From positions 1 to 50,579 of the forward strand of contig CAZDIA010000020.1 in NCBI GenBank assembly GCA_964505385.1: a stretch of DNA of 50,579 bases, in the 5' to 3' direction. The position numbers and the translations under genes are program-made. Under the pieces are notes generated by a model. It did no database searches. It had not been told where the DNA came from and worked only from the letters and a program-made list of their open reading frames with translations. Origin of the DNA: SLJN01 sp964505385 (GTDB lineage Bacteria; Bacteroidota; Rhodothermia; Balneolales; Natronogracilivirgulaceae). Numbering within the stretch: the first letter of the stretch is position 1; each line of letters begins with the position of its first letter. This document shows positions 26,376-34,966 of the stretch, one piece after another.

Positions 26376-26556
26376 CAAGTTCCTATCACCATTTTATATG
26401 GTCCACTTTTAGTGACTGTACTTGCAACATGGGTTACGGCCTAACGAGTTTCTCGTTTTTCGTTTTGCAAAAACATCAAACGTCAAACCTCAGACAAACT
26501 TTGCCGGCATTTCGTAACACATGTAACAATTACAATGGCTTTTATAGGAAGTTCAG
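26376..26556 (+). repeat. Dispersed repeat, copy A
   Basis: Intergenic sequence that matches, with a few mismatches and indels, the reverse complement of 49339-49497. Shared blocks in order: AAGTTC-TATC, TTGCAACATGGGT, AACATCAAAC-TCAAACCTCA, TTTGCCGG, ATTTCGTAA then ATGTA-CAA-TA-AATG, and TTTATAGGAA. No ORF runs through both copies. It may be a remnant of a non-autonomous mobile element or a conserved structural element. Confidence 0.7.
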
Positions 26557-26580
26557 CTTATACGAAGTGCTGATGATACT

Positions 26581-27915
26581 CTACGCCGGAACCTCTTCCA
26601 GAAACTCATCCAGTAATTCAGAAAGTTCGGGGCGGCCGATTTCCTGTAGGTCATAGCCAACTTTCACTACCGGTTGATCAATTTTTACGACACGCGTGAG
26701 GTCGATTGGAGTGCCAACGATGACCGTATCACAATCAATGGCGCGAATGGTAGCTTCGAGATCGCGGATTTGCTGATCTCCATACCCCATGGCCGGCAAT
26801 AGGGTGCCGATTTCCGGATAGTCTTTGAATGTATTCTGAAGCTTACCAACAGCCCACGGACGAGGATCAATAAACTCCGCTGCGCCAAACTTTTTTCCTG
26901 CGACAGTACCCGCCCCGGTTTTCATCCCGCCATGGGTAAGTGTTGGCCCGTCTTCCACCACCAGTACCCGTTTATTCCTGATTCGCTCGGGGTGATCCAC
27001 CGTTAGCGGGGATGCCGCATCTACCACGCGCGCATCAGGATTGACGCTTTCAATATTTTCTCTTAACTGAAGTATATCATCAGGCGAACCTGAGTCAATT
27101 TTATTGATCACAACAATATCAGCCATTCTCAGCACAGTTTCACCGGGATAGTAATTGAGCTCGTGTCCGGCCCGGTGAGGGTCCGTAACGGTAATCATCA
27201 AATCGGGTTTGTAAAAGGGGAAGTCGTTATTGCCACCGTCCCACACAATGATATCAGCTTCTTTTTCGGCTTCACGCAATATTGCTTCATAATCCACTCC
27301 GGCATAAACCACATTGCCACGATTTATATGAGGCTCATATTCTTCCATCTCCTCAATGGTGCAGTCGTGTTTTTCAAGATCATCAATCGTGGCAAATCGC
27401 TGAACCTTTTGAGCTGCGATATTTCCATACGGCATAGGATGGCGTACCGCCACAACTTTTTTGCCTCGTGCCAGCAGTGATTCGATAACATGACGGGAGG
27501 TTTGACTTTTACCACAGCCGGTCCGCACGGCTCCAACCGCAATTACAGGTTTTGAACTCTCCAGCATGGTTTGGCGCGGACCGATCAATATCATGTCGGC
27601 ACCGGCGGTATTAACAATTGATCCAACATGCATAACCTCCTGATAGGATATGTCACTATAGGAAAAGGCGCATATATCCACATCCAAATCGCGGATCAGA
27701 TCCGGAAGATCTTTTTGATTGTAGATCGGAATCCCATCCGGATAAAGTGAACCCGCTAGTTCAGCAGGATATTCTCTGCCGTCGATATCCGGAATCTGTG
27801 CGGCAGTAAAGGCTACTACGTTATACTGATCATTATCCCGATAGTATGTATTAAAATTGTGAAAATCCCGGCCGGCGGCACCTATAATAATTACATTTTT
27901 TCTCTTCTTTTCCAT
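26581..27915 (-). CDS. Cyclic 2,3-diphosphoglycerate synthetase homologue (P-loop)
   Basis: 444 residues. N-terminal Rossmann-like part (NVIIIGAAGRDFHNFN, about 7-22) followed by a P-loop NTPase domain with Walker A GAVRTGCGKSQTSR (about 148) and a GTPase-like VVINKID (about 265). The pattern matches the archaeal cyclic 2,3-diphosphoglycerate synthetase family and its many bacterial homologues. In methanogens the enzyme makes the thermoprotectant and phosphate store cDPG; in mesophilic bacteria the substrate is unproven and a different role is quite possible. Cytoplasmic, single gene. The start at 27915 is an ATG with no good alternative. Confidence 0.8.
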   Translation of the reverse strand: MEKKRKNVIIIGAAGRDFHNFNTYYRDNDQYNVVAFTAAQIPDIDGREYPAELAGSLYPDGIPIYNQKDLPDLIRDLDVDICAFSYSDISYQEVMHVGSIVNTAGADMILIGPRQTMLESSKPVIAVGAVRTGCGKSQTSRHVIESLLARGKKVVAVRHPMPYGNIAAQKVQRFATIDDLEKHDCTIEEMEEYEPHINRGNVVYAGVDYEAILREAEKEADIIVWDGGNNDFPFYKPDLMITVTDPHRAGHELNYYPGETVLRMADIVVINKIDSGSPDDILQLRENIESVNPDARVVDAASPLTVDHPERIRNKRVLVVEDGPTLTHGGMKTGAGTVAGKKFGAAEFIDPRPWAVGKLQNTFKDYPEIGTLLPAMGYGDQQIRDLEATIRAIDCDTVIVGTPIDLTRVVKIDQPVVKVGYDLQEIGRPELSELLDEFLEEVPA

Positions 27916-28139
27916 ACATCTTCCTGTTTAAAAATTTAAAAAGCGGGTAAGCTCGTTTCCATTGAATTATAATTTATTGGCGTCAATTTACTACTCGGAA
28001 TCTGATCAGGCAAGAGATATTCGAATCAGTAGTTACCCCGAAATATACTGATGAACCATAGTAAGATTTTGAGAACGTCATTGAAAAAGTGAAAAGAATC
28101 GGTTTATTCAAAAATCACATGTGGTTCCCACATCATTGC

Positions 28140-28260
28140 AAATCGTCAATCGTAAATCTCTTTGTGCCAGATTAGGCTTGGCGTACTGCTACTCCACGAT
28201 TTATAAAAATCTTGAAAACCTACAAACTGAAAAAGATTTGCGACGTACGATTGACGATTT
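28140..28260. repeat. 121-bp region with 15-bp perfect inverted ends
   Basis: AAATCGTCAATCGTA at 28140-28154 is the exact reverse complement of TACGATTGACGATTT at 28246-28260. The interior is AT-rich without a gene. It lies immediately next to the 263-bp element at 28294-28556. Confidence 0.65.
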
Positions 28261-28293
28261 GTGATTTCAGATTGCAGAAGTAAGGGACTAATC

Positions 28294-28556
28294 AGCCCCG
28301 AAGGGGCACAAGCAATAGCATGGGACGTAGTCCTATGTAACCAAACCCCACCCCTCGATAGCTCCGAAGGAGCAAAAGCAAAACTGATGTGGCATATAAC
28401 CAAAGTCAAAGGTTGCTCATTCATTCAGAAATAGCTCATAGTGATTACACAGGTTATGCCAACTCAGAGAGCTTTCGCCCTTTCAGGGCTATCCATTATG
28501 GAACCCTCTAAACATAGGACTACGTCCCATGCTATTGCTTGTGCCCCTTCGGGGCT
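28294..28556. repeat. 263-bp element with perfect 45-bp inverted ends
   Basis: The left end 28294-28338 (starting AGCCCCGAAGGGGCACAAGC and ending GTCCTATGT) is the perfect reverse complement of 28512-28556. Each arm also contains its own small palindrome CCCCGAAGGGG. The interior holds further short palindromes (GCTCCGAAGGAGC, AGCCCTTTCAGGGCT-like). No ORF is present. The structure fits a REP/BIME-like or MITE-like non-autonomous element located between uvrA and the cDPG-synthetase gene. No transposase is in this window. Confidence 0.8.
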
Positions 28557-28619
28557 TTTCGAGAAATGATTAAAAAAACCCTTTCCGGATATTGTCGAGA
28601 ATCGGGTTTTAAGCGCCTT

Positions 28620-31451
28620 CTATTCCGCTACAACCCGACCCAGCTCTTTTTTCATAAACTGCCCGGTGTAGCTTTCCGGAATTTCCGCGATCTGCTCCGG
28701 AGTGCCTTCAGCCACGATGTAGCCTCCGTTTTTGCCTCCTTCCGGTCCGAGATCCACCACCCAATCAGCGGCTTTAATCAGATCCAGATTGTGTTCGATA
28801 ATTATGACAGTGTTTCCTTTATCCACCAGCATTTGGATCACTTCCACAAGCATGTGCACATCTTCGAAGTGTAGCCCCGTGGTAGGTTCATCCATCACGT
28901 AGAGCGTGTCGCCGGTTCCGATTTTTGACAACTCGCGTGCCAGTTTTACGCGTTGCGCCTCACCTCCCGATAGCGATGTGCTACGCTGGCCTATACTAAG
29001 ATAACCCAAGCCTACATCTTCAAGAGTTTTCAAAATTCGTTTTACTGATGGTACGGGATCAAAAAATTCCACTGCCTCGGAAATTTTCATCTCCAGAACT
29101 TCAGAAATATTCTTCCCGCGGTATTTGATATCCAGCGTTTCACGGTTGTAGCGCTTGCCCCGGCAGGTTTCGCACTTCACATAAACATCAGGCAGAAAAT
29201 TCATCTCGATTTTCTTCACCCCGTCCCCTTTGCAGTCTTCACAGCGGCCGCCCTTGACGTTAAATGAAAATCTGCCGGCCGTATATCCCCGAATTTTGGC
29301 CTCCGGCAATTCAGCGAATAAACGTCTGATATGATCAAAAACCTTGGTATACGTACCGGGATTGGAGCGGGGTGTCCGCCCTATCGGACTTTGATCAATA
29401 GAAATTACCTTGTCAAGATGTTCCAGGCCGCTGACCTTATCATAAGGGAGCGCCGCTTCTTTGGAGTTGTGAAAGTGGCTTCGCAGCATCGGAACTATCG
29501 TCTGATTGATGAGTGAACTTTTGCCGCTGCCACTCACTCCGGTTACACAGGTAAAGGTTCCAAGAGGCAGATTAAAATCGACACTTTTGAGATTGTGCCC
29601 CCTTGCTCCATGCATTGTAAACGTTTTGCCTTTACCGTCACGGCGGGTTTCCGGTATGCTGATTTGTCTTTCATCATTCAAATACTGAGCTGTGAGCGCT
29701 TTGGGATCAAGCTCATGAGGTTTTCCTTCCGTTACGAGGTATCCTCCTTCGTTGCCTGCACCGGGACCTAAATCTACTACATGGTCGGCATGTTCAATCG
29801 TCTCGCGGTCATGCTCCACTACCAGCACGCTATTTCCGAGATCACGCAGTGTTTCCAGCGAATTGATCAGTTTGATGTTATCCCGCTGATGCAAACCGAT
29901 ACTTGGTTCATCCAGAATATATAAAACACCTACAAGCTGTGTCCCTATTTGGGTCGCCAACCGGATACGCTGTGCTTCGCCACCCGAAAGCGACTGTGCT
30001 TCCCGATCCAGCGAAAGATAGCCAAGGCCCACGTTGAGCAAAAAGTCGAGGCGGTCGCGAATCTCTTTTAATACCTGACCGCCTATAGTGTGTTGGCGTT
30101 CATCAAGATCCAAACGTGACACAGTTTCTCGCAGCTCAGTGACATCCTGCTGCACCAATTGGTCTATAGAATAGCCGCCAACTTTATAAGAGAGAGCCTC
30201 TTTGTTCAATCGCCCGCCGTTACATTGCGGGCACTGAACCTTATTCATAAAAGCTTTGGCTTTATCCCGTTGCTTTTTGGAATTGCTTTCCTCATACCGC
30301 ATCCGGATAACCGAGACCAATCCCTCAAAACTGTGACTGTAGCTGACCTTATCATCCCTGAACTCATAGATGACTTCAAACTTCTGATCGCCCGTTCCGT
30401 ACATCAGCAAGTGATACAGATCATCCGGAAATTCTTCCACCGGTGTATCAAAATCGAGGCCATAATGCTCAAAAATCGCATTGATCTGCTTGAATATAAA
30501 TATATTGCGCGGCTCCCCGAGATACCGTATCGCACCTTCATTGATGCTTAATTTGTGATTTGGAATCACCAGCTCCGGGTCAACATCGTAACTGAAACCA
30601 AGGCCGTTACACCGGCGGCAGGCACCGTACGGAGAGTTGAACGAGAACAGATTAGGGGCGGGATCTTCATAAGAAAGACCACTTTCCGGATCAAACAGAT
30701 GCTGAGAGAAGAGACGATCTTTAAGCTGCCCATCTTCTTCTGTACTGACAATCAGGTTGCCGTCGGCCATTTCAAGGGCCGTTTCCACACTGGTAGTGAT
30801 GCGATTGCGGCTGTTAGGAGAGATCACAAACCGATCTACCACAACTTCGATATTGTGGGTCTTATAGCGATCGAGCTGCATGTTTTTTTCCAGCTCCCGG
30901 AACTCTCCATCGACCCGGACTTTTATGAAGCCTTGTTTGAGTGTTCGTTCAAAAAGCTCCCTGTAATGACCTTTTCTACCCCTCACTACCGGCGCAAGAC
31001 AATAAGCTCGTGTACCTTCCGGGAGGCTCATCACTGACTCTATTACCTCATCAGTGCTTTGGCGCTTCATCAAATTTCCGGTGAGGTAGGAATAAGGATA
31101 GCCAATCCTGGCATACAGTAGTCTGAGAAAATCATAAACCTCCGTTACCGTGCCCACTGTTGATCTCGGATTGCGGCTTGTTGTTTTCTGATCAATAGAA
31201 ATCACCGGGGATAATCCGTCAATAAAATCAACTTCGGGGCGCTCCATCATTCCGAGAAACTGCCGGGCGTATGCCGATAGCGACTCCATAAAACGTCGCT
31301 GCCCTTCAGCGTAAATGGTATCAAAGGCAAGAGAGGTTTTACCGGAACCGGATAACCCGGTTATTACCACCAGTTGCTCTCTTGGTATTGAGAGATCAAT
31401 ATTTTTCAGATTGTGCTCACGAGCACCGTTAATAATGATGTAATCCTGCAA
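28620..31451 (-). CDS. uvrA: Excinuclease ABC subunit A
   Basis: 943 residues, full UvrA length. First ABC half: Walker A GLSGSGKTSLAFDT (about 32) and RRFMESLSAYARQFLG; second half: GVSGSGKSSLINQT. Zinc modules are CPQCNGGRLN and CEDCKGDGVKKIEMNFLP ... CETCRGKRY. Both signatures SLSGGEAQR are present, with Walker B in ILDEPSIGLH and VMDEPTTGLH. Detects DNA lesions with UvrB in nucleotide excision repair. The only usable start is TTG at 31451, which gives the conserved opening IIINGAREHNLKNIDL. A single gene, divergent from the beta-propeller gene; no LexA-type box was recognised upstream. Confidence 0.98.
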   Translation of the reverse strand: MQDYIIINGAREHNLKNIDLSIPREQLVVITGLSGSGKTSLAFDTIYAEGQRRFMESLSAYARQFLGMMERPEVDFIDGLSPVISIDQKTTSRNPRSTVGTVTEVYDFLRLLYARIGYPYSYLTGNLMKRQSTDEVIESVMSLPEGTRAYCLAPVVRGRKGHYRELFERTLKQGFIKVRVDGEFRELEKNMQLDRYKTHNIEVVVDRFVISPNSRNRITTSVETALEMADGNLIVSTEEDGQLKDRLFSQHLFDPESGLSYEDPAPNLFSFNSPYGACRRCNGLGFSYDVDPELVIPNHKLSINEGAIRYLGEPRNIFIFKQINAIFEHYGLDFDTPVEEFPDDLYHLLMYGTGDQKFEVIYEFRDDKVSYSHSFEGLVSVIRMRYEESNSKKQRDKAKAFMNKVQCPQCNGGRLNKEALSYKVGGYSIDQLVQQDVTELRETVSRLDLDERQHTIGGQVLKEIRDRLDFLLNVGLGYLSLDREAQSLSGGEAQRIRLATQIGTQLVGVLYILDEPSIGLHQRDNIKLINSLETLRDLGNSVLVVEHDRETIEHADHVVDLGPGAGNEGGYLVTEGKPHELDPKALTAQYLNDERQISIPETRRDGKGKTFTMHGARGHNLKSVDFNLPLGTFTCVTGVSGSGKSSLINQTIVPMLRSHFHNSKEAALPYDKVSGLEHLDKVISIDQSPIGRTPRSNPGTYTKVFDHIRRLFAELPEAKIRGYTAGRFSFNVKGGRCEDCKGDGVKKIEMNFLPDVYVKCETCRGKRYNRETLDIKYRGKNISEVLEMKISEAVEFFDPVPSVKRILKTLEDVGLGYLSIGQRSTSLSGGEAQRVKLARELSKIGTGDTLYVMDEPTTGLHFEDVHMLVEVIQMLVDKGNTVIIIEHNLDLIKAADWVVDLGPEGGKNGGYIVAEGTPEQIAEIPESYTGQFMKKELGRVVAE

Positions 31452-31838
31452 AATTTTTGGAAATACCGTTAATAATGACTACTAAATTTGAACAATGTTG
31501 TTTACAACGGATCGGTACAGCCTTATGCTATTTACAGATTGGGTTTAATCGAATCTATTATGTGTTGTAAATGAATAAAAATTAAAAATTAAAGATTTAA
31601 GATAGAAGATTATCCGAATCACCTGGCTTAGAAGTCGGTGACCAAGATTTTCAATCTTCAATTTTCTATTGAAATTAACTCCCTTTCACCGCAACAATAG
31701 TGCACCGGTACGAGGGATTAGGAGCTGCTATTAACAAAAACTAAAACCTGTTGAATAACGAAACCTTACAATTTGACGTTTCATGGCTTTAATTACTCCT
31801 AAAAAATCGCCAAATTACGCATTCGTAAATTTCAGCGC
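31452..31838. other. Divergent intergenic region
   Basis: 387 AT-rich bases between uvrA (minus) and the beta-propeller gene (plus), expected to carry both promoters. AT-rich direct and inverted words such as AAAATTAAAAATTAAAGATT and CAATCTTCAATTTTC occur at 31585-31665. No gene or convincing operator is seen. Confidence 0.5.
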
Positions 31839-32759
31839 ATGATTTTAATCTCAATGAAGTTAATATTCTTTCTCTTTTCATTCATCCTGTTTGCCTCAGC
31901 TGTTGCTGCCGATGACGATCCGGTCATAACCGGTGATGAATTCTGGAACCATACCGACGGTCCGTATGGCGGATCGGTCTGGTCTTTATATGCCGATGAT
32001 AACCTTTTGCTCGCCGGAACTTTGAGTCACGGTATATTTTTTTCTACTGACCATGGCGAGAGCTGGTTGCAATCCGGTTTGGATGAAGGATCGATTTACG
32101 ATTTTGATCGTTCCCCGGATCAAACGTTGATTGCTGCAGGGCAGGAAGGCGTTTACCTGTCATTCAACAACGGAAGAAGCTGGGAAGAGTCTACCGAAGG
32201 CCTTGGTGATGCAATCCCGCAGGCAGTACTTGCCGTTTCCGAAGACGAAGTCCACCTGGCAACTATCGGCGAAGGTATGTTTTTATGGGAAGGGGACCGA
32301 TGGATTGAAAATAATGAAGGCCTTGGGCTAAAATTCGGTTACAGCCTTGCACTGCACGAAGATGAAGTGTTTGCCGGTATCACAAATGACGTATACCGGT
32401 GGGACAGACAGGAGCAAACCTGGACCAAGCTTGATCTTAATCTGCCTCAGGTGCGTGTTAACGATCTGATAAGCTTTGAGGGAAGCTTGTGGGCAGCTAC
32501 TCAGGAAGGCATGTATGTATCGGAGGATATGGGAGATAGCTGGACCCGAGTTGCTTCCGATTTTGAGGAAGAATATACCTACAGTTTATCCATCAATGAC
32601 GATCGGCTTTTTGTCGGCACCCGAAACGGGGTTTACAAAACCGAGACCGGTGAAAGCTGGGAAAAATACGGACTTGAGGATTATACCGTTTATTCACTTG
32701 CGGTGGGTGGCGGCCGGTTGTTTTCCGGCGGCAACCCGGGTGTTTTCATTGCACAATAG
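31839..32759 (+). CDS. Secreted beta-propeller protein (YCF48/BNR-like)
   Basis: 306 residues with a signal peptide ending near ASAVAADDD. Six to seven repeats follow, each containing a beta strand, GxxxG-type turn and a sialidase-like Asp-box (S-D-G-SW): STDHGESW, SFNNGRSW, SEDMGDSW, ETGESW. This is the YCF48 / photosystem-II-stability-like propeller fold common in secreted Bacteroidota proteins. No catalytic residues can be named, so a binding or scaffold role is more likely than sialidase activity. The start may be the ATG at 31854 (MKLIFFLFSF), which gives a more typical signal peptide. Alone on its strand; aroG-type gene follows 78 bases later. Confidence 0.8.
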   Translation: MILISMKLIFFLFSFILFASAVAADDDPVITGDEFWNHTDGPYGGSVWSLYADDNLLLAGTLSHGIFFSTDHGESWLQSGLDEGSIYDFDRSPDQTLIAAGQEGVYLSFNNGRSWEESTEGLGDAIPQAVLAVSEDEVHLATIGEGMFLWEGDRWIENNEGLGLKFGYSLALHEDEVFAGITNDVYRWDRQEQTWTKLDLNLPQVRVNDLISFEGSLWAATQEGMYVSEDMGDSWTRVASDFEEEYTYSLSINDDRLFVGTRNGVYKTETGESWEKYGLEDYTVYSLAVGGGRLFSGGNPGVFIAQ

Positions 32760-32837
32760 GCGCTGTAGTTTATTTAGGATTTCTCAAATCCTTGCTGTTG
32801 TAAAACCATTAACTTTAGAATAAAACGATACCCCCTT

Positions 32838-34238
32838 TTGAGTACTGCAAAAAAGACCTCTACAAACTGGACTCCCGAATCCTGGAAAAACTTTCATGTT
32901 CAACAATTACCTGACTACCCTGATCATGAGCAAATCCAGCGCATCTACAGTGAGCTTAAATCCTATCCGCCACTGATCACTTCCTGGGAGGTCCAGTCAC
33001 TGCGGGATAAGCTGCGGCTTGCCTCTGAGGGCAAAGCTTTTGTAATGCAGGGAGGTGATTGTGCCGAATCATTCAGCAACTGTTCGGCACCTCAGATTGT
33101 AAATATGCTGAAGGTATTACTGCAGATGAGCTTCATTCTCATCCATGAAATGAACGTTCCGGTAATTCGCATCGGTCGTTTTGCAGGGCAGTACGCCAAA
33201 CCCCGCTCCAGCAATATCGAGAGGATTGGCGAACTCGAACTCCCAACGTATCGCGGTGATTTAATTAACGACATCCGGGAAAAAGAAGATGCGCGCCAGC
33301 CCGATCCTTACCGGCTGCTTGAAGGTTACCATAAATCAGCAATGACCTTAAACTTCGTGCGCGCTTTGACTGAAGGTGGTGGTTTTGCCGACCTTCATCA
33401 TCCTGAGTTCTGGGAGCTCGACTTTATGCGCAACAATCGCTACTACGATGAGTACGCTGCGATGGTTAGTTCTATCCGTCACGCGCTTCAATTCGTAGAA
33501 AGCATTTCCGAAAAACCGCTGACTAATCTTAAGCAGGTTCACATTTACACTTCGCATGAAGCTTTAAACCTGCATTATGATTCCGCACAGACCCGCAAAG
33601 TGCCCCATAAAACCGGCTGGTATAATTTATGCACTCACTTGCCCTGGCTCGGAAACCGTACGCGGAATCTGGATGGTGCTCACGTGGAATATTTCCGCGG
33701 AATCGAAAATCCGGTAGGGATTAAAGTCGGCCCGCCGTTTGAAACCGATGAAATTGTGGAATTGGTCAAAACGCTGAATCCGACCAATGACGGTGGTAAA
33801 GTTGTGCTTATAACCCGTATGGGGCGTAAACATGTGGAAGAGCGCCTTCCCGAATTAATTGAAGGAATCGCCTCTGCCGGGCTGAATGTCGTGTGGAGTT
33901 GTGACCCGATGCACGGCAATACTTTCTCTACCGAGGACGGCATCAAGACTCGAAATTTTGATGACATTCTGCAAGAGATTCGGGAAACTTTTAATATCCA
34001 TAATAAGATGGGTACCTATCTTGGTGGTGCGCACCTCGAGCTTACCGGGGATAACGTAACCGAATGCATCGGCGGAGCCCGGGGACTGCAGGAAGAGCGA
34101 CTTAAAGAAAACTATCAGACTTACTGCGATCCGCGACTGAATTATCAGCAAAGTCTGGAAATGGCTTTTCTGATCGCCCGGCAATGGACGGAAAATTATG
34201 CCCGCCAGCAGCCATATGGTGCTCAGCCGGCAATTTGA
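32838..34238 (+). CDS. Class II DAHP synthase (3-deoxy-7-phosphoheptulonate synthase)
   Basis: 466 residues, plant-type (AroA-II) length. Motifs: FVMQGGDCAESF (metal Cys), RIGRFAGQYAKPRS (PEP and E4P binding), then HVEYFRGIENPVGIKVGP, VVWSCDPMHGNT and LGGAHLELTGDNVTECIGG. Condenses PEP with erythrose 4-phosphate as the first step of the shikimate pathway, in the cytoplasm. The start is TTG at 32838 (LSTAKK...); no earlier ATG gives the conserved N-terminus NWTPESWKNF, so TTG is the start of choice. Standing alone without other aro genes. Confidence 0.97.
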   Translation: MSTAKKTSTNWTPESWKNFHVQQLPDYPDHEQIQRIYSELKSYPPLITSWEVQSLRDKLRLASEGKAFVMQGGDCAESFSNCSAPQIVNMLKVLLQMSFILIHEMNVPVIRIGRFAGQYAKPRSSNIERIGELELPTYRGDLINDIREKEDARQPDPYRLLEGYHKSAMTLNFVRALTEGGGFADLHHPEFWELDFMRNNRYYDEYAAMVSSIRHALQFVESISEKPLTNLKQVHIYTSHEALNLHYDSAQTRKVPHKTGWYNLCTHLPWLGNRTRNLDGAHVEYFRGIENPVGIKVGPPFETDEIVELVKTLNPTNDGGKVVLITRMGRKHVEERLPELIEGIASAGLNVVWSCDPMHGNTFSTEDGIKTRNFDDILQEIRETFNIHNKMGTYLGGAHLELTGDNVTECIGGARGLQEERLKENYQTYCDPRLNYQQSLEMAFLIARQWTENYARQQPYGAQPAI

Positions 34239-34522
34239 CTTTTTTAAAATGACTTTGTGGCTGCAAGAGGTCTAGCATGGTAGTAATCAGCTGACAATGA
34301 TCTTCTATTTTTTGTAGCTGTAGGTATTTTTTTTGTTTTAACCACCACGGGCACAACGGATGCACGACGGGCACTGCATTTGCATCTGAAATTTGCTCAT
34401 TACAAGCTTTGGTGATGAGTTTGTAACTTGTGACGCTGAGCACTTCGTCAAGCTTCCATTGACAAAGCGAAAACCCTTCATCGGGGCTACCATTGAAAAG
34501 CCAGGTTACCAATTAAGCCCTA

Positions 34523-34733
34523 TTTGTCACCCCGACCGGAGCTGCGGGCTGTAACCCTGCCTTGTGCAATAATTTATCACGCTGCGAAGTGGAGGGATCT
34601 GTGTAGCAAGGATTATGCCATACTACTGATCGAGGTTATGGCGAATTATTTGCTACACAGATCCCTCCACTTCATCGCGGCAGTATTAGTAGCCAAGTGC
34701 TGAAATCCGGGCGCGATTCCGGTCGGGATGACA
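34523..34733. repeat. Nested palindromic element (CCCGACCGG-type ends)
   Basis: Outer ends TTTGTCACCCCGACCGGA (34523-34540) and TCCGGTCGGGATGACA (34718-34733) are inverted with one mismatch. Inside, GAAGTGGAGGGATCTGTGTAGCAA (34586-34609) is the exact reverse complement of 34650-34673. A further TTTGTCAT-like word lies at 34757. There is no ORF of coding character. The 34239-34966 region holds nothing else except the inverted repeat listed at 34845. Such TGTCATCCCGACCGG palindromes are dispersed in many Bacteroidota genomes. Confidence 0.75.
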
Positions 34734-34844
34734 GGTGGGGCTGTGATTTTTGCCTTATTTGTCATCTCATCAACAGTGCCGCGAAGTAGGAATTAGAGCT
34801 TCAGTATGACATATTGGTTTCATACTGCCGATATGTCTATGCTT

Positions 34845-34880
34845 ATGCCAAAAAGATAGTTATGATCGTCTTTTTGGCAT
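34845..34880. promoter_or_regulatory. 12-bp perfect inverted repeat upstream of hsp20
   Basis: ATGCCAAAAAGA (34845-34856) and TCTTTTTGGCAT (34869-34880) form a perfect 12-bp palindrome with a 12-base spacer, 87 bases before the first hsp20 ATG. GGCATGC and GCATGCC flank the next 35 bases, giving an overlapping second hairpin. Candidate operator or transcript hairpin; not the CIRCE sequence. Function is inferred from position only. Confidence 0.45.
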
Positions 34881-34966
34881 GCGGGAAAACAGCATTTTAC
34901 GGGTGGCATGCCTTTTGATTATGGTAGAGTAAACTTAATCACAATTCAAACCGAATGGAGGTTAAT

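Noticed and set aside
28140..28560. Possible CRISPR array because of repeated words
   Set aside because: The repeats are inverted pairs, not regularly spaced direct repeats with spacers, and no cas gene is present in the window.
34102..34512. 136-codon minus-strand frame at the 3' end of the DAHP synthase
   Set aside because: It overlaps the conserved C-terminus of the synthase and runs through repeat-rich intergenic DNA.
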